Source: a bacterium
Lineage (GTDB): Bacteria > Hinthialibacterota > Hinthialibacteria > Hinthialibacterales > Hinthialibacteraceae
Length of the DNA stretch: 64,000 bases
NCBI GenBank assembly: GCA_016125385.1
Contig: WGLV01000014.1
Coordinates: 1-64,000 of the forward strand
Direction of reading: 5' to 3'
The notes below the pieces were generated by a model. That model worked only from the letters and a program-made list of their open reading frames with translations, searched no databases and had not been told where the DNA came from. Below, in pieces: positions 34,629-43,584 of the stretch. The first letter of the stretch is position 1. Each line of letters opens with the position of its first letter. Made by a program: the position numbers and the translations under genes.

Positions 34629-35852
34629 ATGACCGTTGAATCACCGTCTTTGATCAAACACGCCGTAGAACATCATTCCGCCGCCAGCAAAAAAGGCCTT
34701 CTCGAACGCTTGTTCACCTATTGGTTCGACGGTTTCGTCTATAACCAGATATGGGAAGACCCGCGCGTCGACATGGAAGCGTTACGGCTCGATTCGAACA
34801 GCCGAATCATGACCATCGCGTCAGGCGGCTGCAACATTCTCAACTATCTGACCGCCGGTCCCGCCGCGATTCACGCCGTCGATCTGAACCAGTATCACGT
34901 TCATTTCACAACGCTCAAATTCACCGCGCTGCGTTGTCTGCCCAATCACGAGGCGTTCTTTGACTTTTACGGTTACGCCAACAAGCGTGAAAACGTGGCG
35001 AATTATTACAAGTACATCCGCGAGAATCTGCCCGAGGCGACCCGCGAATATTGGGAAACCGGCGGCATCGGCAGCGCGCCCCGCATTCATTATTTTGAGA
35101 ACAACATCTATAACTACGGCGCGATGGGCAAGTTCATCGGTTTTGTGCACCGGTTGTGCATCTGGTTCGCCGAACATCCCCGCGAGATGCTGAAGGTGAC
35201 CGATCTCGACAAGCGAACGGCGTTATTTAACGAGAAATTTTCTCCGTTCTTCGACCGCTGGCTGGTCAAGACGCTGGGGCGTATGCCGTTCATGTTTTAC
35301 AGCCTGGGGATTCCGCCGCAGCAGTTCGAGTGCATGAAGCGCGAGTGTAACGGTCAGCTCAACGAATTGTGCCGCGACCGCATCCACCGGATGGCGTTGC
35401 AGTTTCCCATTGATGACAACTATTTCGCCTGGCAGGCGTTTGACCGACGATACGACACTGAAAACCGCGTGGCGATTCCCGATTATCTGAAGGAAGAGAA
35501 CTACGCAGCGGTGAAAACTGGTCTCGACAAGGTGACGCTCGACCTGATCTCCACGACCAACTTCCTGAAAAAACAGCCCGACGATTCGATGAACCGTTTC
35601 ATCCTGCTCGATTCGATGGATTGGATGGACGCCGCCGACATCACCGAACTCTGGTCGGAAATCGCGCGCGTGGGGCAACCCGGCAGCCGCGTTATCTTCC
35701 GAACCGCCGCCTGGGATTCGCCCATTGAGCCTTCATTACCAGCCGATTTGATGGCGCGATTTCATTATTACGAAGAAGATTCGAAGCGGCTCTTTCAGCA
35801 GGACCGCTCGGCGATCTATGGCGGTTTTCACATCTATGAATTGAAGGGTTGA
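34629..35852 (+). CDS. btaA: BtaA-like 3-amino-3-carboxypropyl transferase (DUF3419)
   Basis: BtaA transfers the aminocarboxypropyl group of S-adenosylmethionine to diacylglycerol, the first step to the betaine lipid DGTS. The 407-residue product shows the family pattern: YNQIWEDPRVDMEAL near the start, then MTIASGGCNILNYL (SAM-binding), HAVDLNQYH, and a long helical C-terminus. ATG 34629 is supported by GAAGGAT 8 bases upstream. The next gene encodes the matching N-methyltransferase, which makes the assignment firm. Confidence 0.87.
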   Translation: MTVESPSLIKHAVEHHSAASKKGLLERLFTYWFDGFVYNQIWEDPRVDMEALRLDSNSRIMTIASGGCNILNYLTAGPAAIHAVDLNQYHVHFTTLKFTALRCLPNHEAFFDFYGYANKRENVANYYKYIRENLPEATREYWETGGIGSAPRIHYFENNIYNYGAMGKFIGFVHRLCIWFAEHPREMLKVTDLDKRTALFNEKFSPFFDRWLVKTLGRMPFMFYSLGIPPQQFECMKRECNGQLNELCRDRIHRMALQFPIDDNYFAWQAFDRRYDTENRVAIPDYLKEENYAAVKTGLDKVTLDLISTTNFLKKQPDDSMNRFILLDSMDWMDAADITELWSEIARVGQPGSRVIFRTAAWDSPIEPSLPADLMARFHYYEEDSKRLFQQDRSAIYGGFHIYELKG

Positions 35853-35866
35853 TAGAGACCAGAGAT

Positions 35867-36535
35867 ATGAATCAAACCGCCGACCACGCCGCACTCATGG
35901 ACCGCATCTATCGCTATCAGCGGTTTGTCTACGATCTCAGCCGCAAGTATTACCTTCTGGGCCGCGACGCTCTGATTCAGGAGATGGACGTCAAACCCGG
36001 CGATCATGTTCTGGAAATGGGATGCGGTACGGCGCGTAACTTGATCCTGCTGGCTAAGCTCCGCCCCGACGCGACGTTGTATGGCATTGACGCATCACAG
36101 GAGATGCTCAATACCGCGCAGATCAAAGTCGACCGCGCCGGACTGACCGATCGGATTATTTTGAAACACGCTCTCGCGGAAGACGTTGAATACGGGAAGA
36201 CCTTCGGGCTCGACCGGCCGTTTGATGCGGTGTTTTTCTCTTACTCTCTGTCTATGATTCCAACCTGGAAGCAGGCGGTTCAAACCGCGCTCAAAAACCT
36301 CAAACCGGGGGGGACGGTTTACATTGTCGACTTCTGGGACCAGGGCGGTTGGCCCGGTTGGTTTCAGGGGATGTTGAAAGGCTGGCTGGCGTTATTTCAC
36401 GTCAGGCATGAACCGGAATTGCTCGATTATCTCAAGACGTTTGAAAACGCGGGCGCCGACCGTATTCAGATCGATTCCATCTTTCGGCGCTATGCATTCA
36501 AAACCCGCCTCCGCAAGGAAACCCCGTCCGCCTGA
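35867..36535 (+). CDS. btaB: BtaB-like SAM-dependent N-methyltransferase
   Basis: BtaB methylates diacylglyceryl-homoserine three times to give the betaine lipid. The 222-residue class I methyltransferase has motif I HVLEMGCGTARNL, the acidic ribose-binding residue in YGIDASQEM, and the post-motif GGTVYIVDFWD. An alternative in-frame TTG at 35849 overlaps btaA by 4 bp and would add six residues. Identity rests on the adjacent btaA plus the fold; on its own it would be a generic methyltransferase. It abuts the stop of the convergent brnA. Confidence 0.8.
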   Translation: MNQTADHAALMDRIYRYQRFVYDLSRKYYLLGRDALIQEMDVKPGDHVLEMGCGTARNLILLAKLRPDATLYGIDASQEMLNTAQIKVDRAGLTDRIILKHALAEDVEYGKTFGLDRPFDAVFFSYSLSMIPTWKQAVQTALKNLKPGGTVYIVDFWDQGGWPGWFQGMLKGWLALFHVRHEPELLDYLKTFENAGADRIQIDSIFRRYAFKTRLRKETPSA

Positions 36536-36862
36536 TTAACCGTGCTCCATCGCATCGCGCAGGATGGAGTTAATTTTAGACTGATAACCGGGGCCCTGAT
36601 TTTTCAGCCATTCAAGTAAATCTGCGTCTAACCGGATGGTAATCCGTTCTTTTGGATGTAGTTTGGGCGGTCTTCCACGCTGGTTCAGATGAGCGTTGGC
36701 GTTTTCTTCACCAACATACTCGTGTAATGACTCCCGAGCTGGACGGGCTCGGGAAAAATCCTCATCCGTCCATTCCGGGTTCTCAACATCCTTTTCGATT
36801 CCGCGCTGTATGGCGGCGTTCTCATGTTTCCCGGGCGTTTTTATCCGTGAATGTTTTTTCAT
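36536..36862 (-). CDS. brnA: BrnA-family antitoxin
   Basis: A 108-residue protein that neutralises BrnT and represses the operon in known systems. The C-terminus KERITIRLDADLLEWLK followed by GYQSKINSILRDAM is the ribbon-helix-helix DNA-binding signature of BrnA. The start overlaps the end of the brnT frame by 41 bp, the usual toxin-first order. GAGAGG about 10 bases before the ATG is the ribosome site. The gene is intact although the toxin gene ahead of it is not. Confidence 0.86.
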   Translation of the reverse strand: MKKHSRIKTPGKHENAAIQRGIEKDVENPEWTDEDFSRARPARESLHEYVGEENANAHLNQRGRPPKLHPKERITIRLDADLLEWLKNQGPGYQSKINSILRDAMEHG

Positions 36863-37114
36863 ACCGTCCAGCCTCTCTGCTATTCGCCCTGCGCAAACTG
36901 ATTATGCGAATATTTCTTCTCCTCGGTGTAAAAACCAAGCAATGCAATCGATCGCCAAGCGGAGCTAATGCGATGTACCTGGTTTCGCCATATTCCTTTC
37001 TTTTATCTTGTTTTATATGAGCGAATTCCCATTCAAAATCTTCAACATCTCTAAAATCCACCTCGTGATATGAAGATTCCTTAGCCGTTTGGTTTCATCC
37101 CATTCATACTTCAT
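36822..37114 (-). pseudogene. brnT: brnT toxin gene with a one-base frameshift
   Basis: BrnT is a small RelE-fold ribonuclease toxin. ATG 37114 opens a reading frame giving MKYEWDETKRLRNLH, the classic BrnT start, but it runs off to a stop at 37013. The continuation HEVDFRDVEDFEWEF... (motifs GETRYIALAPLG and NIRIISLRRAN) lies in another frame from 37067 down to 36822. The two parts join exactly with one missing base between 37072 and 37067, where the lysine of the family's KHG triplet should be. The toxin is therefore either inactivated or split by a sequencing error. Confidence 0.82.
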
Positions 37115-37218
37115 TGATTAATTGTACATACAAAAAAGAGGAAATCCATCTTTTTATGGTTAGAACCCATGATGAGACGCTCTTTTTCATATGAGATCAA
37201 ACGGAATATAAATCGCTG

Positions 37219-39576
37219 TTATTGCGTTTTGATCAGCCATACTTCGTTAAGCCGGGATTCCTGACGCCAGTTGACGCCCGGTTCGTAGGGATCGTCAAAA
37301 GTGACTTCGATGATTCCATCCTTCAAGGCGTCCGCGGGGACGGGAAATTCCTTGATTTCGCCGATCTCTTTCCCATACACAGTCGGCTTCACCGGTTCGC
37401 CGTCCACGCGGGGCAACGCATCTTTGTACCCGGTCATGCGCAGCACGTACTTACCGTGAGGATCGAGCCCGGCGTAACGTAAGCCGAGAGGCCAGTCCAT
37501 CTTGGTTATCCACGACGGGCGGAGGCGGCTTTTGCCGGAGTTCCACCACATCCAATCAGGGTTTGGATTGATCTCCACCTCGGGATCGGTGTTGACGTCT
37601 TCACCGCGAATTACATGCGGCGATTTAGCGACGTTGCCGATGTCGTCGTAATAACTGCCGGGGCCCGGGTGTTCCCATGTCCGGATGGTTTCGAGACGGC
37701 GCCACTGTTCAGTTTCGTCTTTGAAAAGGCGAATTTCGGTGAACTGGTCTTCAAGCCACCAGCGATCGTTAAGGGGATGATCGATGAAGTCGAGCACGGC
37801 GCCGCGCTCCGGGCCGCTGGCGTGATATTTTTCGACGCTGGTCTGAAGGCCGATGGATTGATTGAGCGCTTCGCACAAATCGATGATCCGCTGACGCAGT
37901 TTGGGCGCGGCGGCGTGCTCATCGGCCTTCGCGAGAATTTTGAGCGCGCGGTCCATTGCGGCTGACGGCGTATCATCGGGTGATTTTTTAATCAGCTCAT
38001 TATTGGCGTGGTCTTCCAAGGTTTCCTCATAGATCAACCGGCGGCGGTCATACGCGTCGTAATTCGCGCGTAGCAGCATCATCTGCCAGCGCCAGTTATC
38101 GTTCAACTCGGGGCGCCGTCTTTCGAGTTCGCGCCAGTGTGACAGCGTGGTTTCAACGCCGCCGTTGAGGCGCAACGCGCCTCGCCAGTTCCGCTCCAGC
38201 GCAAGAATGCCCGCCGCCGCGCCATGAGACACACCGGCGCCGAAGAAAAAGCGCGCGTAATCGAGCACGATTTCATCGATGGGGCGATCGGGATCCCAGG
38301 CGATCTGGCTCCAGACGGCCTTGTTGACGTCATCGTTGACGCCATCTGAATAGGATAGAAAACCGTCCGTATATGGCGCGTAATAGCGTGCGATCTGAGC
38401 GTAATACACGGGCATGGGATTCACGGGTTCACGCCCGAGGGTGAAGGCGAAGGCCGGATCCCACCACGGCACGGGATACTGGCAGCGCACGGTATGGGTG
38501 ATGTCGGGGTAGTGGCGTAATTTGTAACGCGCGGGCAGGCGAAGCCGCGTTTCGGGGATGGGAGGGCTTGAAGGACCCGCCACCACGCCGCCCAGCCAAT
38601 CGGGCTGATGGTCATTCAGCCATTGATAGAAATAGTCGACCTGTTCTTCGTCGAATCCCTGTAATGAAATCCACATGCGGGCGCCGGGATGCGTTTCCAT
38701 CAGTGGTTTGGAGAGGGCTTCCATGTATGGCAACAGCAGGCGCGGATGGTTGTCGCCGGGATCTCCGCCCGGGACGAAGATGGCGTCGAGCCGGGGGCAT
38801 TCGCGGTAAAAGGCCGCGTTTTCTTCCAGCGCTTTCTCTCGAAGCCCGGCGTCGTTCAAGTCAAAGTCGGCCGGAACCCATACCCAGTATTGAATATCGT
38901 ATTTTTTGCAGATTTCGCTGATCGCGAGGTTCATTTCGTCACGTGGCGATTTCATGACCGGGCTGGGGCGATCATCCTGAAAGGGGATATTTTCGATGCT
39001 GTTCGCGCCGAAGAGTATCAGTTCGCGGATGTACTGTTCGTATTGCTCCGCGCTCCATGCATCGTATGAATTGGCGGCGGCGCGATAGCCCAGCTGATGA
39101 CCGCGAATCGATTGACGCGGGCTAGAGGTCTCGTCAAGCGGGCCGGGAAGACTGACGCCATCGCCGGAGATTTGAAGCGCGCGCAACAACCGTCCCACGC
39201 CGTACAACAAGCCGCGCTGACCGTCGCCCGCGACCCATACTCGAGGTGCGCTTTTTGTGGTTTCCTGGGTGAGAATGGTGTAGCCTTCCACGCCGAACGC
39301 ATCGACACGCATCGCGAATTCCTGGGGAAGAAGCGATTCGAAACGCAGTTTCTCACGCGAGATGATCGTGATCGCGGGAGTTTTTCCGTCCGGTTCCTGT
39401 GAAATGGAAACCGCTCCGCCGCGTTTGTTTATTTCTTCCATCAAGACCTGGGCGGGCAACGCTGCCTCAGCCCCCATCGGGGTAATAACGGCGCCATCAA
39501 GCAAGACCGGAGCGGCGGTAGACACGAGCGAAATGTAGAAAATCCCCATGAAAATCAAAAAAAAGCGATGCGTCAT
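37219..39576 (-). CDS. large secreted glycoside-hydrolase-like protein (GH67/GH20-like)
   Basis: A 785-residue exported protein (signal peptide 1-21). Residues 22-140 resemble the alpha/beta domain found at the front of GH67 and GH20 enzymes (RVWVAGDGQRGLLYGVGR). A TIM-barrel follows (RGHQLGYR, YIRELILFGANSIE, YWVWVPADFD, IFVPGGDPGDN, ISLQGFDEEQ), then helices and a C-terminal beta domain. No proven catalytic pair can be named. Its purpose is probably breakdown of an acidic or amino-sugar glycan. GGAGGATGG precedes the ATG. It is divergent from the propeller-containing gene and may share regulation with it. Confidence 0.6.
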   Translation of the reverse strand: MTHRFFLIFMGIFYISLVSTAAPVLLDGAVITPMGAEAALPAQVLMEEINKRGGAVSISQEPDGKTPAITIISREKLRFESLLPQEFAMRVDAFGVEGYTILTQETTKSAPRVWVAGDGQRGLLYGVGRLLRALQISGDGVSLPGPLDETSSPRQSIRGHQLGYRAAANSYDAWSAEQYEQYIRELILFGANSIENIPFQDDRPSPVMKSPRDEMNLAISEICKKYDIQYWVWVPADFDLNDAGLREKALEENAAFYRECPRLDAIFVPGGDPGDNHPRLLLPYMEALSKPLMETHPGARMWISLQGFDEEQVDYFYQWLNDHQPDWLGGVVAGPSSPPIPETRLRLPARYKLRHYPDITHTVRCQYPVPWWDPAFAFTLGREPVNPMPVYYAQIARYYAPYTDGFLSYSDGVNDDVNKAVWSQIAWDPDRPIDEIVLDYARFFFGAGVSHGAAAGILALERNWRGALRLNGGVETTLSHWRELERRRPELNDNWRWQMMLLRANYDAYDRRRLIYEETLEDHANNELIKKSPDDTPSAAMDRALKILAKADEHAAAPKLRQRIIDLCEALNQSIGLQTSVEKYHASGPERGAVLDFIDHPLNDRWWLEDQFTEIRLFKDETEQWRRLETIRTWEHPGPGSYYDDIGNVAKSPHVIRGEDVNTDPEVEINPNPDWMWWNSGKSRLRPSWITKMDWPLGLRYAGLDPHGKYVLRMTGYKDALPRVDGEPVKPTVYGKEIGEIKEFPVPADALKDGIIEVTFDDPYEPGVNWRQESRLNEVWLIKTQ

Positions 39577-39791
39577 TTATTCCATCCTCCAACCATTTTT
39601 GTTTCTCTGAAAATGAGCGTAGAAAATTGAAAATATAACCATAGCACAAGTGGTGATAAAAAACTCTGATTTAATTAGAGACAGAAAATAAATGATGCAC
39701 TATGCTTGCGTCAAGATTGACTATTTGAATCTGTCCCGGAAGCGATATAGTAAGAAACCCTAAATAATCTGATTTGACGAGGATGGGAAGA

Positions 39792-42125
39792 ATGAGAATT
39801 TTTCACTTTTTTCTGTTTGCGACCATTTGTCTGATAACGGCATACGCTCAGCCGGTTCCTCCGGTTTATCATGCCGGCGTATTTCAACAGGAAGTATCCC
39901 GCGCCTATACCAAGGCGGATGGTTTGTTGTCGAATAACGTGCTGAGTATCGCGATTTCGAACTCGGGTAAAGTCTATGCGGGGACGGACAAGGGCTTGTC
40001 AACATTCGACGGAGCCTCATGGAAAACCATCGACGGCGTCGATGGGCCAGTAACCCTGATCGTAATCACGAATGATGCGGTAATTGCGCTCACGGGCGCC
40101 ACATGGATGCGGATCGAACCGAAGATCGAACCGGCGGGGTGGAACGCCGTGGATGGCGTCAACGACGCGGCGCTAGCGAATACTCCCTGGTTCGCCATGA
40201 ACAACGGGATCAATCGGATCGTCAGTGAGGCGATCCAGCAGGCGCCGGTGTCGCCGGGAGCGCCGTATCCGGGCGAAGCCTATTGCATCAAGGCGGGGCC
40301 GTTTGGCGCGATCGCCGCAGGAACGGAAAACGGTTTATATCTTTCCAGCAATGGGGCCGCGTTCAAGCCGGTTTATCCCAATGATGAGAGTGGGCGCAGC
40401 TGGGCGCCGCGTGAGGTGAAAGCGCTGACTTTCGACGAGCAATCGCGCATGTGGTTTGGTTCGCCGCAAGGCGTGGGGATGTTTGACGGAAAGTCATGGA
40501 CGCTGTTTGAGGGCAAAGACGGCCTGCCGATCAATCGCTTCACCTGCGCGGCGGCGGGCGGCGGCGCGGTGTGGTTCGGTGGGCCGGTCGGGGCGATCCG
40601 GTATGACGGCGACGGCTTCGCGTATCGTCAGGGGCCGCGTTGGCTGCCCGGCGACGATGTGCGCGGCGTCACGGTGAACGAAAAAGGAGAGGCCTGGTTC
40701 GCGACCGCGAAGGGCGTTGGTTTCATCGGTTTTCAGGATATGACACTCGCTCAAAAAGCGGCGTTTTATGAAGACGAGGCCGATAAATTCATCAAGCGCA
40801 CCGAGTTCGGTTATCTCTCCGAGGTGAATCTCGAAAAGCCCGGCGACAAGAGCCATATCATTTATTCAGACAGCGACAACGATGGTCTCTGGACCAGCAT
40901 GTATGGCGCGGGCGAGTGTTTCGCCTACGCGGCGACGAAAGATCCCAAGGCCAAAGAACGCGCGACGAAAGCCTTTGAAGCGTTGCGCTATTTAAGCATC
41001 GCACCCGCGAATGGAGAGATCGAACAGCAGCCCGGTTTCGTGGCTCGCACCGTGTTGCCCACCACGGAGCCTGACCCCAATCTGCGCCACGGGCACACGC
41101 TCGAAGGACAGCGGGAAGATCGCGACAACGGAGATACGCTGTGGAAGGTTTACACGCCCCGCTGGGTGAAGACGCGCGACGGCAAGTATTGGTATAAAAC
41201 CGATACGAGCTCAGACGAACTCGATGGGCATTACTTTTTTTATGCGCAGTATTACGAACTCGCCGCCGAGACGGACGCCGAAAAAGACGCCGTGCGCGAG
41301 GTGGTGCGCAACCTGACGGATCACCTGATGCGGAACGATTACTGTCTGATCGATCACGATGGCACGCCGACTCGCTGGGCGGTTTACTCACCCGACGCGC
41401 TCAATCACGATCCTAACTGGTGGAGCGAACGCGGGCTGAAATCGCTGAGCATTCTTTCGTATCTGACGGTGGCAGAGCACATCACCGGCGACGCGAAGTA
41501 CAGCGACGCGATCCGGGAGCTCAGAGAGAAGGACGCTTTCGATACCAATGCCATGATCGCCAAGGTACAGTTCGGCATCGGCTCGGGCAACCAGTCCGAC
41601 GATGAAATGGCGGTGATGAATTATTACGATCTGATCCGTTATACCAAAGACGAAACGCTTCGATCGGAGATGGCGTATTCGTTTTATCAATACTGGATCA
41701 TGGATCAGCCCGAGATGAACCCGTTTTTTAACTACGCCTTCGCCGCGTGTTCATATGGAATTCAATATTCAAATCCGTGGGGGAGTTACTGGCTGCAACC
41801 GTGGGAGGGCTGGCTGGACGATTCGATGGCGACGCTGCATGGCTTTCCACTCGACCGGGCGAACTGGCCGCTGCACAACAGCGACCGGCTCGACATCGTT
41901 CTGCTGCCCCGGCAGGCGCAGGCGGAACCGTATGAAGAGCCGCGTCGTTCGCGCGGCGTGCGAGTAAACGGAAAAGTTTTACCAATCCAAGAGCGTCATT
42001 TCAATCACTGGAACACCGATCCCTATGCGTTGAATTACGGCGGCGACGGGCGCACGCTCGCCAGCGGGGCCGTTTATCTGCTGCCTTATTACATGGGGTT
42101 GTATCACGGCTTCATTCAAGAGTGA
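39792..42125 (+). CDS. secreted protein: beta-propeller plus glucanase-like helical domain
   Basis: A 777-residue exported protein with a signal peptide (1-20). Residues about 45-320 are propeller repeats of the two-component-regulator type (LSNNVLSIAISNSGKVYAG, GLSTFDGASW, VKALTFDEQSRMWFG, VRGVTVNEKGEAWFA). The rest looks like an (alpha/alpha)6-barrel of glycan-active enzymes (HIIYSDSDNDGLWTS, ATKAFEALRYLS). It ends in a beta segment. The combination of propeller and helical toroid without any kinase is unusual. ATG 39792 is preferred (GAGGA 8 bases before); TTG 39774 and ATG 39783 are in frame. Confidence 0.62.
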   Translation: MRIFHFFLFATICLITAYAQPVPPVYHAGVFQQEVSRAYTKADGLLSNNVLSIAISNSGKVYAGTDKGLSTFDGASWKTIDGVDGPVTLIVITNDAVIALTGATWMRIEPKIEPAGWNAVDGVNDAALANTPWFAMNNGINRIVSEAIQQAPVSPGAPYPGEAYCIKAGPFGAIAAGTENGLYLSSNGAAFKPVYPNDESGRSWAPREVKALTFDEQSRMWFGSPQGVGMFDGKSWTLFEGKDGLPINRFTCAAAGGGAVWFGGPVGAIRYDGDGFAYRQGPRWLPGDDVRGVTVNEKGEAWFATAKGVGFIGFQDMTLAQKAAFYEDEADKFIKRTEFGYLSEVNLEKPGDKSHIIYSDSDNDGLWTSMYGAGECFAYAATKDPKAKERATKAFEALRYLSIAPANGEIEQQPGFVARTVLPTTEPDPNLRHGHTLEGQREDRDNGDTLWKVYTPRWVKTRDGKYWYKTDTSSDELDGHYFFYAQYYELAAETDAEKDAVREVVRNLTDHLMRNDYCLIDHDGTPTRWAVYSPDALNHDPNWWSERGLKSLSILSYLTVAEHITGDAKYSDAIRELREKDAFDTNAMIAKVQFGIGSGNQSDDEMAVMNYYDLIRYTKDETLRSEMAYSFYQYWIMDQPEMNPFFNYAFAACSYGIQYSNPWGSYWLQPWEGWLDDSMATLHGFPLDRANWPLHNSDRLDIVLLPRQAQAEPYEEPRRSRGVRVNGKVLPIQERHFNHWNTDPYALNYGGDGRTLASGAVYLLPYYMGLYHGFIQE

Positions 42126-42151
42126 ATGATAAGAGAATCGGGCAATGAAAG

Positions 42152-42175
42152 AGGCGGCCTTGGCCGCCTTTTTTT
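42152..42175 (+). terminator. rho-independent terminator after the propeller gene
   Basis: AGGCGG/CCGCCT stem (extendable into the CCTTGG loop) followed by seven Ts. Confidence 0.88.
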
Positions 42176-42332
42176 GTGGGCGGCTGTAGACCTGCATTAT
42201 TCTGTTGCATGAATTGTGGGTAATTAGATCGGTTATGTTAATTTTATTTGAAATAAATGGGTACAGCCTGGATATAGATTGAGACCAGCCGTAATTTCGG
42301 CTGAGATCACGATCGTATCATGAGGTGATTCA

Positions 42333-43382
42333 ATGCAGGTTTGTGAAACTAGCGTGGAGCAATTTGGCGAAAAACTGATGACGGAACTCTCAGCGGCTGC
42401 GACCGCGCCCCTGGTGATCGTCGGTCACCGGCTGGGCATGTGGGACGCGTTGGCACAGGCGCCCGCCTCGGCGGGTGAACTTGCGCGGCGCGCTCATGTG
42501 AACGAGCGATGCGCGCTTGAATGGCTGTGCGCTCAGGCAGCGGCGGGGTACGTTGAATACGACGCGATGCTGGATCAATTCAACATGAACGAAGCCCAGA
42601 TCGCGGCGTTTACCGATGAAGACAGTCCGATGTACGCTATCGGTCATTTTTACGGACTGATCTCAATCGCAATTGATGAAGAGAAAGTCGCGGAGGCTTA
42701 TCGAAGCGGGGGGAGCCTTCCGTGGGGGATGCACAACAGCTGCCTGTTCTGCGGGACCGAACTCTCATTCCGGCCCGAATACATCAATCGATTGCTGGGC
42801 GAATGGATTCCCGCGCTTGACGGCATGGAAGAAAAACTGCGGGCGGGCGTTCGCGTGGCTGATGTCGGTTGCGGACATGGCTTGTCGACGCTGTTGATGG
42901 CGGAGGCGTTTCCCAAATCGCAATTCACCGGTTTTGATTATCACAAACCCTCGATCAAGCATGCGGCGGAGATCGCTCGGGAGAAGGGATTGCGCAACAT
43001 TCGATTTGAATGCGCCGGGGCGCAAGGCTATGACGGCGAGTTCGATCTGATCTCTTTTTTTGATTCACTGCATGACATGGGAGATCCGGTCGGCGTCATG
43101 CGTTACGCCAAGGCCCGGCTCGAGGGCGATGGAATGGTGATGCTGGTCGAACCGTTCGCTCACGATGAACTGGAGAAGAATTTCACGCCAGTGGGGCGGA
43201 TGAGTTATGCGTTTTCCGCGATGATCTGTACGCTTAACGCGCTCAGCCAGGATGGCGGGATGGCGCTTGGCGCGCAGGCGGGTCCGGGGCGGCTGAAGGC
43301 GGTGGCGGAACAGGCTGGCTTCGCACGCGTCCGCACGGCGGCTGAGACTCCGTTCAACCTGGTGATGGAAGCGAGAAAATGA
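42333..43382 (+). CDS. SAM-dependent methyltransferase with N-terminal winged helix
   Basis: A 349-residue protein of the O-methyltransferase/Rv2258c-like type. The N-terminus (residues 20-90) is a winged-helix dimerisation part (SAGELARRAHVNERCALEWL). Motif I is VADVGCGHGLSTLL near 172-185, with the acidic residue in FTGFDYHKP and a later FDLISFFDSLHDMGDP motif. The substrate is unknown. It lies between two nearly identical terminators as an isolated unit. Confidence 0.8.
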   Translation: MQVCETSVEQFGEKLMTELSAAATAPLVIVGHRLGMWDALAQAPASAGELARRAHVNERCALEWLCAQAAAGYVEYDAMLDQFNMNEAQIAAFTDEDSPMYAIGHFYGLISIAIDEEKVAEAYRSGGSLPWGMHNSCLFCGTELSFRPEYINRLLGEWIPALDGMEEKLRAGVRVADVGCGHGLSTLLMAEAFPKSQFTGFDYHKPSIKHAAEIAREKGLRNIRFECAGAQGYDGEFDLISFFDSLHDMGDPVGVMRYAKARLEGDGMVMLVEPFAHDELEKNFTPVGRMSYAFSAMICTLNALSQDGGMALGAQAGPGRLKAVAEQAGFARVRTAAETPFNLVMEARK

Positions 43383-43410
43383 CGCCGGTTGACGATTCTG
43401 ATGGCGATGC

Positions 43411-43438
43411 AAAAAGGCGGCCCTGGCCGCCTTTTTTT
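43411..43438 (+). terminator. rho-independent terminator after the methyltransferase gene
   Basis: AAAAAGGCGG/CCGCCTTTTT with loop CCCTGG and a T-run. The core GGCGGCC-N-TGGCCGCC repeats the terminator at 42152. Confidence 0.93.
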
Positions 43439-43584
43439 GTTTCTGGTTGACAACAGAAATTTAAGGGATCATGGATTTTGGCAAGATAACAACCGATTGA
43501 ATTATTGTTATATTGTATCGATTGATCGTATAAAAAATTTGTTATAATTGATTTGACATAATCATGTTTTGAGGTGGAACTCCA

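Noticed and set aside
36652-37020. A 122-residue plus-strand frame opposite brnA and brnT
   Set aside because: The minus-strand BrnA and BrnT signatures are clear, so this is a shadow.
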